A model generated the notes under the pieces. It saw nothing but the letters and a program-made list of their open reading frames with translations. It had not been told where the DNA came from and did not search any database. A program made the translations under genes and the position numbers. From Cyanobium gracile_A (GTDB lineage: Bacteria > Cyanobacteriota > Cyanobacteriia > PCC-6307 > Cyanobiaceae), in assembly GCF_034931305.1 (NCBI RefSeq), contig NZ_JAYGHY010000075.1, positions 1 to 10,747 on the forward strand: 10,747 nt of DNA, written 5' to 3'. Numbering within the stretch: the first letter of the stretch is position 1; each line of letters begins with the position of its first letter. Positions 1 through 6,361 of the stretch are shown one piece after another.

Positions 1-2148
1 GCCCTCGGCCGTGCCAGCGGCAGCCGCGCCGTGCCGATCGCCCTCTGCCAGGCCCTGGCCGACTTCTTCGGCCTGCCGCTCAACCGCGACGCCCTCGCCG
101 ACCAGGTGGACGCCATCCTGCAGCGCCAGGACCGGCTCAACCTGGTCAACATCGGCCAGATCATGGACACCCTCGGCCTGCGGGTGGTGCTCACCCGCGT
201 GCCCGCCAGCCGCCTGGGGCGGGTGCCCGCCCCGGCCCTGCTGTTCCAGAACGGCCACTTCGGCCTGCTCGACGGCGTCGAGCCCGACGGCCGCGCCCGC
301 CTGCTGGAGGCCGAGCTCGGCGCCCTGCTGGTGCCGGCCCAGGAGCTCGTCACCCACGAGGGGGGGATGGTGGAGCTGCTGCTCTTCGATCGCAAGCCCG
401 ATGCCAAGCAGGCCCGCTTCGACTGGAGCTGGTACTTCCCCTTCCTGCGCCAGCACCGCCGCGAACTGATCGAGGTGCTGGTGGCCTCGGTGGTGATCAA
501 CGTTCTGCGGCTGGTCTTCCCGCTTGGCCTGCTGGTGCTGATTCAGAGCGTGCTGGCCAGCCGCAGCATCGGCGCCCTGGTGGGCATCGCCAGCGTGATG
601 CTGCTGGCCAGCCTGCTGGAGGCCGTGTTCCGAACCCTGCGCAGCTTCCTGTTCACCGACCTGGCCAACCGGATCGACCAGGACGCCAAGGCCACGATCC
701 TCGACCAGCTGGTGCGTCTGCCCCAGGGCTTTTTCGATTCCCGCCCCGTGGGCCGGATCACCTTCTACTTCTCCCAGCTCGATCGCCTGCGCGATTTCCT
801 GCTCGGCAAGACCCTGCCCACCCTGGTCGACTTCGCCTTCTCCATCCTCTATCTGGCGATCCTGTTCGCCATCAGCCCCATCCTCACCCTGGTCACCCTG
901 GCCACCCTGCCCCTGATCGCCGCCGTGGGCCTGGTCAGCAATCCCCTGGTGCGCAGCCAGATCAACCGCACCATGGCCCAGGCCGTGCACGCCTCCAGCT
1001 TCCTCACCGAAGCCATCACCGGCATCCAGACGATCAAATCCCAGAACGCCGAACTCAAGACCCGCTGGGAATTCCAGAACCGCTACGCCGCCTACATCGG
1101 CGAAGACTTCAAGCTCAAGGTGACCCGCGAAGCGATCAGCAACCTCTCCACGTTTCTGAGCAACGTGGGCCAGCTGGTGGTGATCGCCGTCGGCATCTGG
1201 CTGATCATCCAGGGCCAGCTCAACATCGGCGCCCTGTTCGCCTTCCGCATCCTCTCGGGCTACATCAACCAGCCCCTGGTGCAGCTGGTGAGCACCTGGC
1301 AGGACTTCCAGTTCAACACCCAGGCCCTGCGCATGGTGGCCGACGTGGTCGACCGCGACACCGAGCAGACCGCCGAGCAGGCCAGCAACATCCCGCTGCC
1401 CCCCCTCCAGGGCCGGGTGCAGTTCGTGGATGTGGCCTTCCGCTTCCGCGACCAGGGCCCCCTGGTGCTCGAAGGGGTGGATCTGGAGATCGCCGCCGGC
1501 TCCTTCGTGGGCCTGGTGGGCGGCTCCGGCAGCGGCAAGTCCACCCTGCTCAAGCTGCTCTCCCGCTTCTATCCCCCCGAGCGCGGCAGTGTGCTGATCG
1601 ATGGCCTCGACATCGGCAAGGTGGAGCTCTATTCCCTGCGCCGCCAGATCGGTGTGGTGCCCCAGGATTCGCTGCTCTTCGACGGCACGATCCGCGAAAA
1701 CCTGCTGATGGTGAAGCCCGATGCCACCGCCGCCGAGATGATCCGCGCCGCCCGCATCGCCTGCGCCCACGACTTCATCATGCAGATGCCCCAGGGCTAC
1801 AACTCCAGCGTCGGCGAACGGGGCGCCGGCCTCTCCGGCGGCCAGCGCCAGCGCCTCGCCCTGGCCCGGGCCGTGCTTCAGAACCCCCGCATGCTGATCC
1901 TCGATGAAGCCACCAGCGCCCTCGATGCCACCACCGAGCGCCAGGTCTGCATCAACCTCTTCGAGGCCTTCCGCGGCCGCACCGTCTTCTTCATCACCCA
2001 CCGCCTCTCCACCGTCCAGCCCGCCGACCTGATCGTGCTGATGGACAAAGGCGCCGTGATGGAACAGGGCAACCACCGCCAGCTGATGCAGCTGCGAGGC
2101 TGGTACTACGCCCTCTACCGCAGCCAGAACCAGGAGGGTCTCAGCTGA
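1..2148 (+). CDS. Type I secretion ABC permease/ATPase with degenerate C39-like domain (5'-partial)
   Basis: Inner-membrane ATP-driven exporter of a type I secretion system, moving an unfolded substrate directly out of the cytoplasm. The frame is open from base 1, so the true start lies upstream; the first in-window candidate is GTG at 31, and residues are numbered from it. Residues 1-105 resemble the C39 peptidase-like domain: NGHF (His76) is kept, but by alignment the catalytic Cys position is Val and the Asp region reads LLEAE, so it is probably a non-cleaving substrate-docking domain. Membrane helices lie at about 148-172, 180-200, 264-302 and 382-402. The nucleotide-binding domain (about 460-690) has Walker A GGSGSGKS (497-504), Q-loop Gln545, signature LSGGQ (601-605), Walker B LILDEATSALD with Glu626, and H-loop His657. 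All ATPase motifs are intact. It overlaps the HlyD gene by 1 nt. Substrate identity is inferred from context only. Confidence 0.93.
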   Translation, partial: ALGRASGSRAVPIALCQALADFFGLPLNRDALADQVDAILQRQDRLNLVNIGQIMDTLGLRVVLTRVPASRLGRVPAPALLFQNGHFGLLDGVEPDGRARLLEAELGALLVPAQELVTHEGGMVELLLFDRKPDAKQARFDWSWYFPFLRQHRRELIEVLVASVVINVLRLVFPLGLLVLIQSVLASRSIGALVGIASVMLLASLLEAVFRTLRSFLFTDLANRIDQDAKATILDQLVRLPQGFFDSRPVGRITFYFSQLDRLRDFLLGKTLPTLVDFAFSILYLAILFAISPILTLVTLATLPLIAAVGLVSNPLVRSQINRTMAQAVHASSFLTEAITGIQTIKSQNAELKTRWEFQNRYAAYIGEDFKLKVTREAISNLSTFLSNVGQLVVIAVGIWLIIQGQLNIGALFAFRILSGYINQPLVQLVSTWQDFQFNTQALRMVADVVDRDTEQTAEQASNIPLPPLQGRVQFVDVAFRFRDQGPLVLEGVDLEIAAGSFVGLVGGSGSGKSTLLKLLSRFYPPERGSVLIDGLDIGKVELYSLRRQIGVVPQDSLLFDGTIRENLLMVKPDATAAEMIRAARIACAHDFIMQMPQGYNSSVGERGAGLSGGQRQRLALARAVLQNPRMLILDEATSALDATTERQVCINLFEAFRGRTVFFITHRLSTVQPADLIVLMDKGAVMEQGNHRQLMQLRGWYYALYRSQNQEGLS
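2132..2138 (+). promoter_or_regulatory. Ribosome binding site of the HlyD-family gene
   Basis: AGGAGGG lies inside the 3' end of the exporter gene, 9 nt before the ATG at 2148. It is the strongest Shine-Dalgarno match seen in the window and supports both the chosen start and coupled translation of exporter and adaptor. Confidence 0.75.
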
Positions 2149-3662
2149 TGGCCACCCCGCCCCGCTCCAGCGATTCCAGCTCCCGGCTCGTGGCCCTGCT
2201 CGAAGGCTGCGTCGGCTGGCTGCGCTCGCCCCGCTCCCGCCGCCAGCCTCCGGTCATCCCCGTCCGCGTCGATCTGGTCGGCAACCCTTCCCTGCCGCCC
2301 AGCCCCCCCCCCGCCACGGACACCGCCGAACCCACCACCGAAGCTTCGCCCGCCCACCCGTTCGGCGGCGCCGTCGCCACCACCGGCGCCGAGACCACCC
2401 GGGAGTGGTCGTTCCGCGAAACCGTGGTGCTGCGCAAGAGCCGCCGCAGCTCCAGCCTGCTGCTCTGGGCCGGCGTCGGTGGCGTGGCCGCCCTCGGCCT
2501 CTGGAGCGTCACCGCACCGATCGCCGAAACCATCGCCGTGCCCGGCAAGCTCGAACCCTCCAGCACCGTCAAGGACATCGACTCCCCCGTTCCCGGCGTG
2601 GTCGAGGAGGTGCTGGTCAAGGAGGGCCAGGCGGTGACCAAAGGCCAGCCCCTGGTCCGCTTTGATCTGCGTGAGCCCCGCAGCAAGCTGGCCGCCGCCG
2701 AAAGCATCCGCGAGCGCCTGATCAACGAAAACCGCGTCGCCCGCGCCACCCTCGGCGAAGACGCCGCCACCGCAGGCCTCACCCCCAACCAGCAGAGCCA
2801 GCTGCGCGATCGCGCCCGCGAGCTCAACAGCCGCCTCGATGCCGCCCGCGAGGAGCTGGCCAAGAGCACCACCCGCCTGGCCGGCTACCGCGATTCTCTG
2901 CGCATCTACACCGACATCGAACGCCGCTTCCAGTCCCTCGTCAGCGACGGTGCCGTCAGCGAGGTGCAGCTGCTCGAAGCCCGCAACAAGATGCAGGACC
3001 TGCGCACCAGCGTGGCCGAGGAGGAGCGGGAGATCGCCCGGCTGCGCTCCCAGCTCATCAACACCGGCTCCGGCACCGACGTCGAACTGCGCACCAGCAT
3101 CGAGGCCAACCTGCGCCAGATCAGCGACCTCGACGCCCAGATCCGCCAGGCCCGCCTCCAGATCCAGTACGGCGTGCTCACCGCCCCCACCGACGGCCTG
3201 GTGTTCGACATCGGGCCCAGCGCCGGCAGCGTGGTGACCATCAACGAAACCACCCCCCTGCTCAAGGTGGTGCCCCAGGACTCCCTGCGCGCCAAGGTCT
3301 ACCTTCCCAACAAGGCCATCGGCTTCGTCCAGGTGGGCCAGTCCGCCGACCTCTCCATCGAGACCTTCCCCGCCAACGACTTCGGCTATGTGCCGGCGAA
3401 GGTGGAGCGCATCGGCTCCGATGCCCTCACCCCCGAAGAGCAGGCCAAGGTGCTCGGCACCCAGGCCGAAGGCCTGCACTTCCCGGTCATCCTCCACCTC
3501 CAGCGCCAGACCATCCCCCTGCCCAACAAGAGCAGCGTGCCCCTCCAGGCCGGCATGGCCCTCACCGCCGACATCAAGCTGCGCGAGCGTCGCGTCATCA
3601 GCCTGCTGACCGGCCTGTTCGAGGATCAGCGCCGCAACCTGCAGCGCCTGCGGTCGAATTGA
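2148..3662 (+). CDS. HlyD-family membrane-fusion (periplasmic adaptor) protein of the T1SS
   Basis: Periplasmic adaptor linking the ABC exporter to an outer-membrane channel. It has 504 residues. An N-terminal cytoplasmic part of about 100 residues is Ser/Pro/Thr-rich (PPSPPP near 51) and ends in a basic RKSRR stretch. One membrane helix follows (about 102-121). The first half of a biotinyl/lipoyl-like domain is at 131-175, a long coiled-coil hairpin at about 178-340 with its turn near VSDGAVSE (265-272), the second lipoyl half at about 341-372 (TAPTDGLVFDIG), then the beta-barrel domain. The C-terminus (VISLLTGLFEDQRRNLQRLR) is the usual ending of cyanobacterial T1SS adaptors. ATG overlaps the exporter's TGA by one base (TGATG) and has a good RBS. 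The Pro-rich cytoplasmic tail is longer than in classical HlyD. The outer-membrane partner is not in the window. Confidence 0.93.
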   Translation: MATPPRSSDSSSRLVALLEGCVGWLRSPRSRRQPPVIPVRVDLVGNPSLPPSPPPATDTAEPTTEASPAHPFGGAVATTGAETTREWSFRETVVLRKSRRSSSLLLWAGVGGVAALGLWSVTAPIAETIAVPGKLEPSSTVKDIDSPVPGVVEEVLVKEGQAVTKGQPLVRFDLREPRSKLAAAESIRERLINENRVARATLGEDAATAGLTPNQQSQLRDRARELNSRLDAAREELAKSTTRLAGYRDSLRIYTDIERRFQSLVSDGAVSEVQLLEARNKMQDLRTSVAEEEREIARLRSQLINTGSGTDVELRTSIEANLRQISDLDAQIRQARLQIQYGVLTAPTDGLVFDIGPSAGSVVTINETTPLLKVVPQDSLRAKVYLPNKAIGFVQVGQSADLSIETFPANDFGYVPAKVERIGSDALTPEEQAKVLGTQAEGLHFPVILHLQRQTIPLPNKSSVPLQAGMALTADIKLRERRVISLLTGLFEDQRRNLQRLRSN

Positions 3663-3934
3663 GCGACAGACCCCAGGGCGACTGGTGGCGCTTCGTGCCG
3701 GCCAAGCAACGCCGCCGCCGGCGCTTCAAGGCCTGGCGCCTGCGCTGGGGGGAGCGGCTCCGCCACCGGGGCCTGGCCATCGCCCTGGCCTTCCTCGCCT
3801 ACGGCCTGATCGTGCTCTGGCTGCTGCTCACCATGCCGCCGGTGGTGGCCCTGCTGGCCCTGACCCCCATGGTGCTCCTGCCCCTGCTCGGCTACCTCAC
3901 CTACTGGCTGCTGTGGAAGGAATTCCACGAGTGA
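3659..3934 (+). CDS. Small two-helix membrane protein, third gene of the T1SS operon
   Basis: Encodes 91 residues with no recognised domain. The first 37 residues are strongly basic and Trp-rich (an RRRRR run at 18-22, then KAWRLRWGERLRHR). Two hydrophobic segments follow (about 38-58 and 61-86), separated by a Pro-Pro turn, and the tail is short (WKEFHE). The positive-inside rule predicts both ends in the cytoplasm. The start is taken as TTG at 3659, which overlaps the adaptor's TGA by 4 nt (TTGA), a typical translational-coupling junction; the next in-frame ATG lies too deep (residue 59) and no Shine-Dalgarno is visible. Position suggests an accessory of the secretion complex, but this is inference from location only. 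Confidence 0.72.
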   Translation: MSDRPQGDWWRFVPAKQRRRRRFKAWRLRWGERLRHRGLAIALAFLAYGLIVLWLLLTMPPVVALLALTPMVLLPLLGYLTYWLLWKEFHE

Positions 3935-3936
3935 GC

Positions 3937-3956
3937 AGCACCCCGCAGCACCCCGC
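3937..3956 (+). repeat. Tandem 10-bp repeat in the gap between convergent genes
   Basis: AGCACCCCGC occurs twice head-to-tail (3937-3946, 3947-3956) in the 28-bp gap between the stops of the small membrane protein gene and the minus-strand duplicated protein gene. No hairpin with a T-tract is visible here, so it does not look like an intrinsic terminator. It may be a simple slippage duplication. Confidence 0.6.
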
Positions 3957-3962
3957 CAGCGC

Positions 3963-5099
3963 TCAGCTCTTCACGTAGAGGCTGGGCAGGGCCCCCAGCA
4001 GCCACTGGGGCATGAACTGCTCCCCTCCAGCGAAACCGATCTTGCCCGGAGGGAAGAAGGGCAGCACCGCCAGCACCACCTGGGTGGCCTTCGGCCGGGT
4101 CATGTTGCGCACATAGTGGGCCAGCTGGGCCCGCAGCTGCCGGTCCTCCTCCGACAGGGGCGTGGCGGCATAGCCGCTGCGCAGGAACTTGCGGTACAGC
4201 TCACCGAAGGTGCTGCCGAACAGGGGCTGCAACTGCTCATCGGGGGTGTCCAGCCAGATCTGGCCCAGCTGGCGGCGGTAGCCCGCCAGTTCCTTGAGGA
4301 TCGCCCCGTCGTCGGGATCGATCTCGAACAGATTCACCAGGCCGTTGAGGCGGGTGAGGAAGTCCTCGCTGGCGGTGAGCTGCAGGGCCTTGGCGCCGGT
4401 GTACCCCGACAGCTGCGGCAGTGGCGGCTCCGCCTCCGTCCCCGCGGCCCCCACCGCAGCCTGTGGCGCCACGACCCGCTCCGCCCGGTGGCCCGCCGGC
4501 GCCAGGGCCTTGCGCTCCAGGGGGCTGGGCTGGCGGATCCGCGGCAGGATCTCCGGCTCGAACAGGCTGGCGTAGTCCTGCAGCAACCAGGCCGGAACGT
4601 TCTGTTCGCAGTTGCGCACCTTCATCTTGCCCCGGCCGAAATAGGGCAGCACCGCCAGCAGGATGTTGGCCATTTCCGGCCGCTCGAAGCCACTGAACAG
4701 TCGCTGACTGAGATAGTCCTTCCAGGCTTCTTCATCCCGCAGCAACGGCTGGGAGGCCAGTTCAGTGCTGATCATCTGGCGATAGCAGGTGCCGACCGCT
4801 GAGCCATACAGAAGCTCCAGGGCATCGATCGGCGCACTCAGCCAGAACTGGGACAGGCACTGGCGCGCCAGCCGCGCCTCCGCCACCCGCGTGGGGGTGG
4901 CTTCGTGGGCGAAATCCATGAAGATCGTTCCCAGCCGTGCCGTCGACCAGGGCGTGATCTGGGGACGGCGAGCCATCTCCAACGGGGTGGTGCCCGGATC
5001 ACTCACCAGAGTGTCGAGAGAGACACCATCTTTTTCCACCTTCCTCTCACCCCAGCTCACCGTGTCCCGGCGTCCGAACAGACGGCTCCAGAGCGACAT
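3963..5099 (-). CDS. Internally duplicated protein of unknown function
   Basis: A 378-residue soluble protein that I cannot assign to a named family. It consists of two homologous domains of about 125-130 residues (about 54-180 and 246-375) joined by a variable Ala/Pro/Glu-rich linker (about 190-235). The copies align at LSQFWL (82) with LGQIWL (278), LLYGSAVG with PLFGSTFG, LLAVLPYFGRGKM (147) with VLAVLPFFPPGKI (342), and NVPAWLLQDYASLF (167) with FMPQWLLGALPSLY (362). There is no signal peptide or membrane helix. The start is ATG at 5099 (MSLWSRLFGRR); the reading frame stays open upstream but there it overlaps the divergent GT4 coding region. No convincing Shine-Dalgarno is seen. It sits between secretion genes and glycosyltransferases, so a role in surface export or glycosylation is possible but unproven. 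Confidence 0.82.
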   Translation of the reverse strand: MSLWSRLFGRRDTVSWGERKVEKDGVSLDTLVSDPGTTPLEMARRPQITPWSTARLGTIFMDFAHEATPTRVAEARLARQCLSQFWLSAPIDALELLYGSAVGTCYRQMISTELASQPLLRDEEAWKDYLSQRLFSGFERPEMANILLAVLPYFGRGKMKVRNCEQNVPAWLLQDYASLFEPEILPRIRQPSPLERKALAPAGHRAERVVAPQAAVGAAGTEAEPPLPQLSGYTGAKALQLTASEDFLTRLNGLVNLFEIDPDDGAILKELAGYRRQLGQIWLDTPDEQLQPLFGSTFGELYRKFLRSGYAATPLSEEDRQLRAQLAHYVRNMTRPKATQVVLAVLPFFPPGKIGFAGGEQFMPQWLLGALPSLYVKS

Positions 5100-5143
5100 C
5101 ACGCAGATCGGGATAGGCAGCGGGATTGTAATAGCGTTGTCAG
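5100..5143. promoter_or_regulatory. 44-bp divergent promoter spacer (putative)
   Basis: This short spacer separates the divergent starts at 5099 (minus) and 5144 (plus), so promoters for both genes must lie here or inside the opposite gene. It is visibly more A+T-rich (20 of 44) than the surrounding coding DNA. A -10-like element, TGTAAT (5127-5132) on plus, overlaps TACAAT (5130-5125) on minus. No good -35 match stands at the right distance for either strand, so this is only a weak candidate. Confidence 0.3.
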
Positions 5144-6349
5144 ATGGAACTGTTGCTGATCCATCAGAACCATCCCGGCCAGTTTCGTGACCTGACCCCC
5201 GCCCTCGAACGCCGCGGCCATCGCCTGCTCGGCCTGGGGGCCACGCCCCGCGGTCAGCGTCTCCACTACGACTGGCGTCCCCCCACCCTTCCAGACGGCC
5301 TGACCGATCCGGTGCTGGAGGCCAACCTGCGCCGAGCGATTCGCGTTCAGGAGCGCTGCCTGCAGCTGCGCGAGCAGGGTTACGTTCCCGATGCCGTGCT
5401 CGCCCACAGCGGCTGGGGAGAGCTGCTCTACCTGCGCGACATCTGGCCCGAGGCGGTGCTGATCGCCTACCCCGAGCTCTATGCCGCCCCGCCGCTGCTG
5501 GGCTACGGCTTCGATGCCGACCTGGGCGAACCCTCCCCCGCCCTGCGGGCCCAGTGGCGCCGCGGCAACCTGATGGGGCTGGCGGCGATCGCCGATGCCG
5601 ACGCCTGCGTCGTGCCCACCCTCTTTGCCCGCGACACCTTTCCCCCCCACCTGCGCGGCCGCTTCCACGTGCTGCACGAAGGCATCGCCCTGCCGCCACC
5701 GCCCGCCACCACCGGGGCCACCACCATTCAGCTGGAGGGCGGGCCCACCCTGCACAAGGGCGATCCGGTGATCACCTTCGCCAGCCGCAACCTCGAGCCC
5801 CTGCGCGGCTTCCGCAGTCTCCTGCGGGCCCTGCCCGCCGTGCTCAGCGCCCGGCCCGACGCCCGGGTGGTGATCGTCGGCGGCACCGACAGCGGCTATG
5901 GCGCCCCCTCCTCCCATCCCGAGGGCCACAAGGGCGAGCTGCTGGCCCTGCTCGGCCACCGGCTTCCCCTCGACCGCCTCCATTTCCTGCCGCCCCTGCC
6001 GCACCGGCAGCTGCTGGCCCTGTTCCGCGTCAGTGCGGCCCACGTCTACCTCTCCTATCCCTACGCCCTCTCCTGGAGCGTGCTGGAGGCGATGGCCTGC
6101 GGCGCCCTGGTGGTGGGCTCGGACAACCCCCCGGTGAACGAGCTGATCCACCACGGCCACAACGGCCTGCTGGTGCCGTTCAACGACCCCGATCGCCTGG
6201 CCGAATGGCTCCTGGCCGTGCTGGCCGACCCACCCGCCTTCGCCGCCATGGCCGAGGCCGGCCGCGCCACCATTGCCGCCCGCTACGAAGTCAACCGGGC
6301 CGCCGAGGCCTTCGAAGCCCTGATCCGCAGCCTGCAGCTGCTGCGCTGA
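5144..6349 (+). CDS. GT4-type (GT-B fold) glycosyltransferase
   Basis: Predicted retaining glycosyltransferase transferring a sugar from a nucleotide-sugar donor in the cytoplasm, for a surface glycan or glycoprotein; donor and acceptor cannot be read from sequence. It has 401 residues. The N-terminal domain opens with the family hallmark HQNHPGQFRDLTPAL (7-21). The C-terminal donor-binding domain includes SRNLEPLRGF (214-223), VVIVGG (242-247) and SWSVLEAMACGALVVGSD (310-327), followed by NELIHHGHNGLLV. Glu315 is the second Glu of the usual E-x7-E motif; the first position appears to be Tyr307. The ATG is well fixed: an in-frame TAG lies 12 nt upstream (5132-5134) and the hallmark N-terminus follows directly. 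It is divergent from the duplicated protein gene and convergent with the TPR-GT9 gene. Confidence 0.88.
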   Translation: MELLLIHQNHPGQFRDLTPALERRGHRLLGLGATPRGQRLHYDWRPPTLPDGLTDPVLEANLRRAIRVQERCLQLREQGYVPDAVLAHSGWGELLYLRDIWPEAVLIAYPELYAAPPLLGYGFDADLGEPSPALRAQWRRGNLMGLAAIADADACVVPTLFARDTFPPHLRGRFHVLHEGIALPPPPATTGATTIQLEGGPTLHKGDPVITFASRNLEPLRGFRSLLRALPAVLSARPDARVVIVGGTDSGYGAPSSHPEGHKGELLALLGHRLPLDRLHFLPPLPHRQLLALFRVSAAHVYLSYPYALSWSVLEAMACGALVVGSDNPPVNELIHHGHNGLLVPFNDPDRLAEWLLAVLADPPAFAAMAEAGRATIAARYEVNRAAEAFEALIRSLQLLR

Positions 6350-6361
6350 GCGGCGTCAGCG
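6344..6361. terminator. Palindrome across two convergent stop codons (possible bidirectional terminator)
   Basis: CGCTGA (6344-6349) and TCAGCG (6356-6361) form a perfect 6-bp stem around the loop GCGGCG. The stem contains the stop codon of the GT4 gene and, on the other strand, that of the TPR-GT9 gene. An alternative, mutually exclusive hairpin pairs GCGGCG (6350-6355) with CGCCGC (6363-6368). No T-tract follows on either strand, so Rho-independent termination is doubtful; part of the symmetry arises because both genes end in CGC-TGA. Confidence 0.25.

Noticed and set aside
2115..3497. 460-codon minus-strand frame opposite the HlyD-family gene.
   Set aside because: Low-complexity Gly/Ala/His-rich translation with no motif, antisense to a clear family member.
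2806..5593. Two cyanobacterial HIP1-type palindromes: GCGATCGC at 2806-2813 and GGCGATCGCC at 5584-5593.
   Set aside because: Two sites in 10.7 kb of very GC-rich DNA are near chance expectation, so they do not prove HIP1 enrichment or taxonomy.
5100..5699. Upstream extension of the duplicated protein by about 200 residues in the open minus-strand frame.
   Set aside because: The extension is Arg/Gly/Ala-rich nonsense lying over the GT4 N-terminal coding region; ATG at 5099 gives a plausible N-terminus.
5099..6160. 353-codon minus-strand frame opposite the GT4 gene.
   Set aside because: Overlaps a gene with the full GT4 pattern; composition looks like an antisense shadow.
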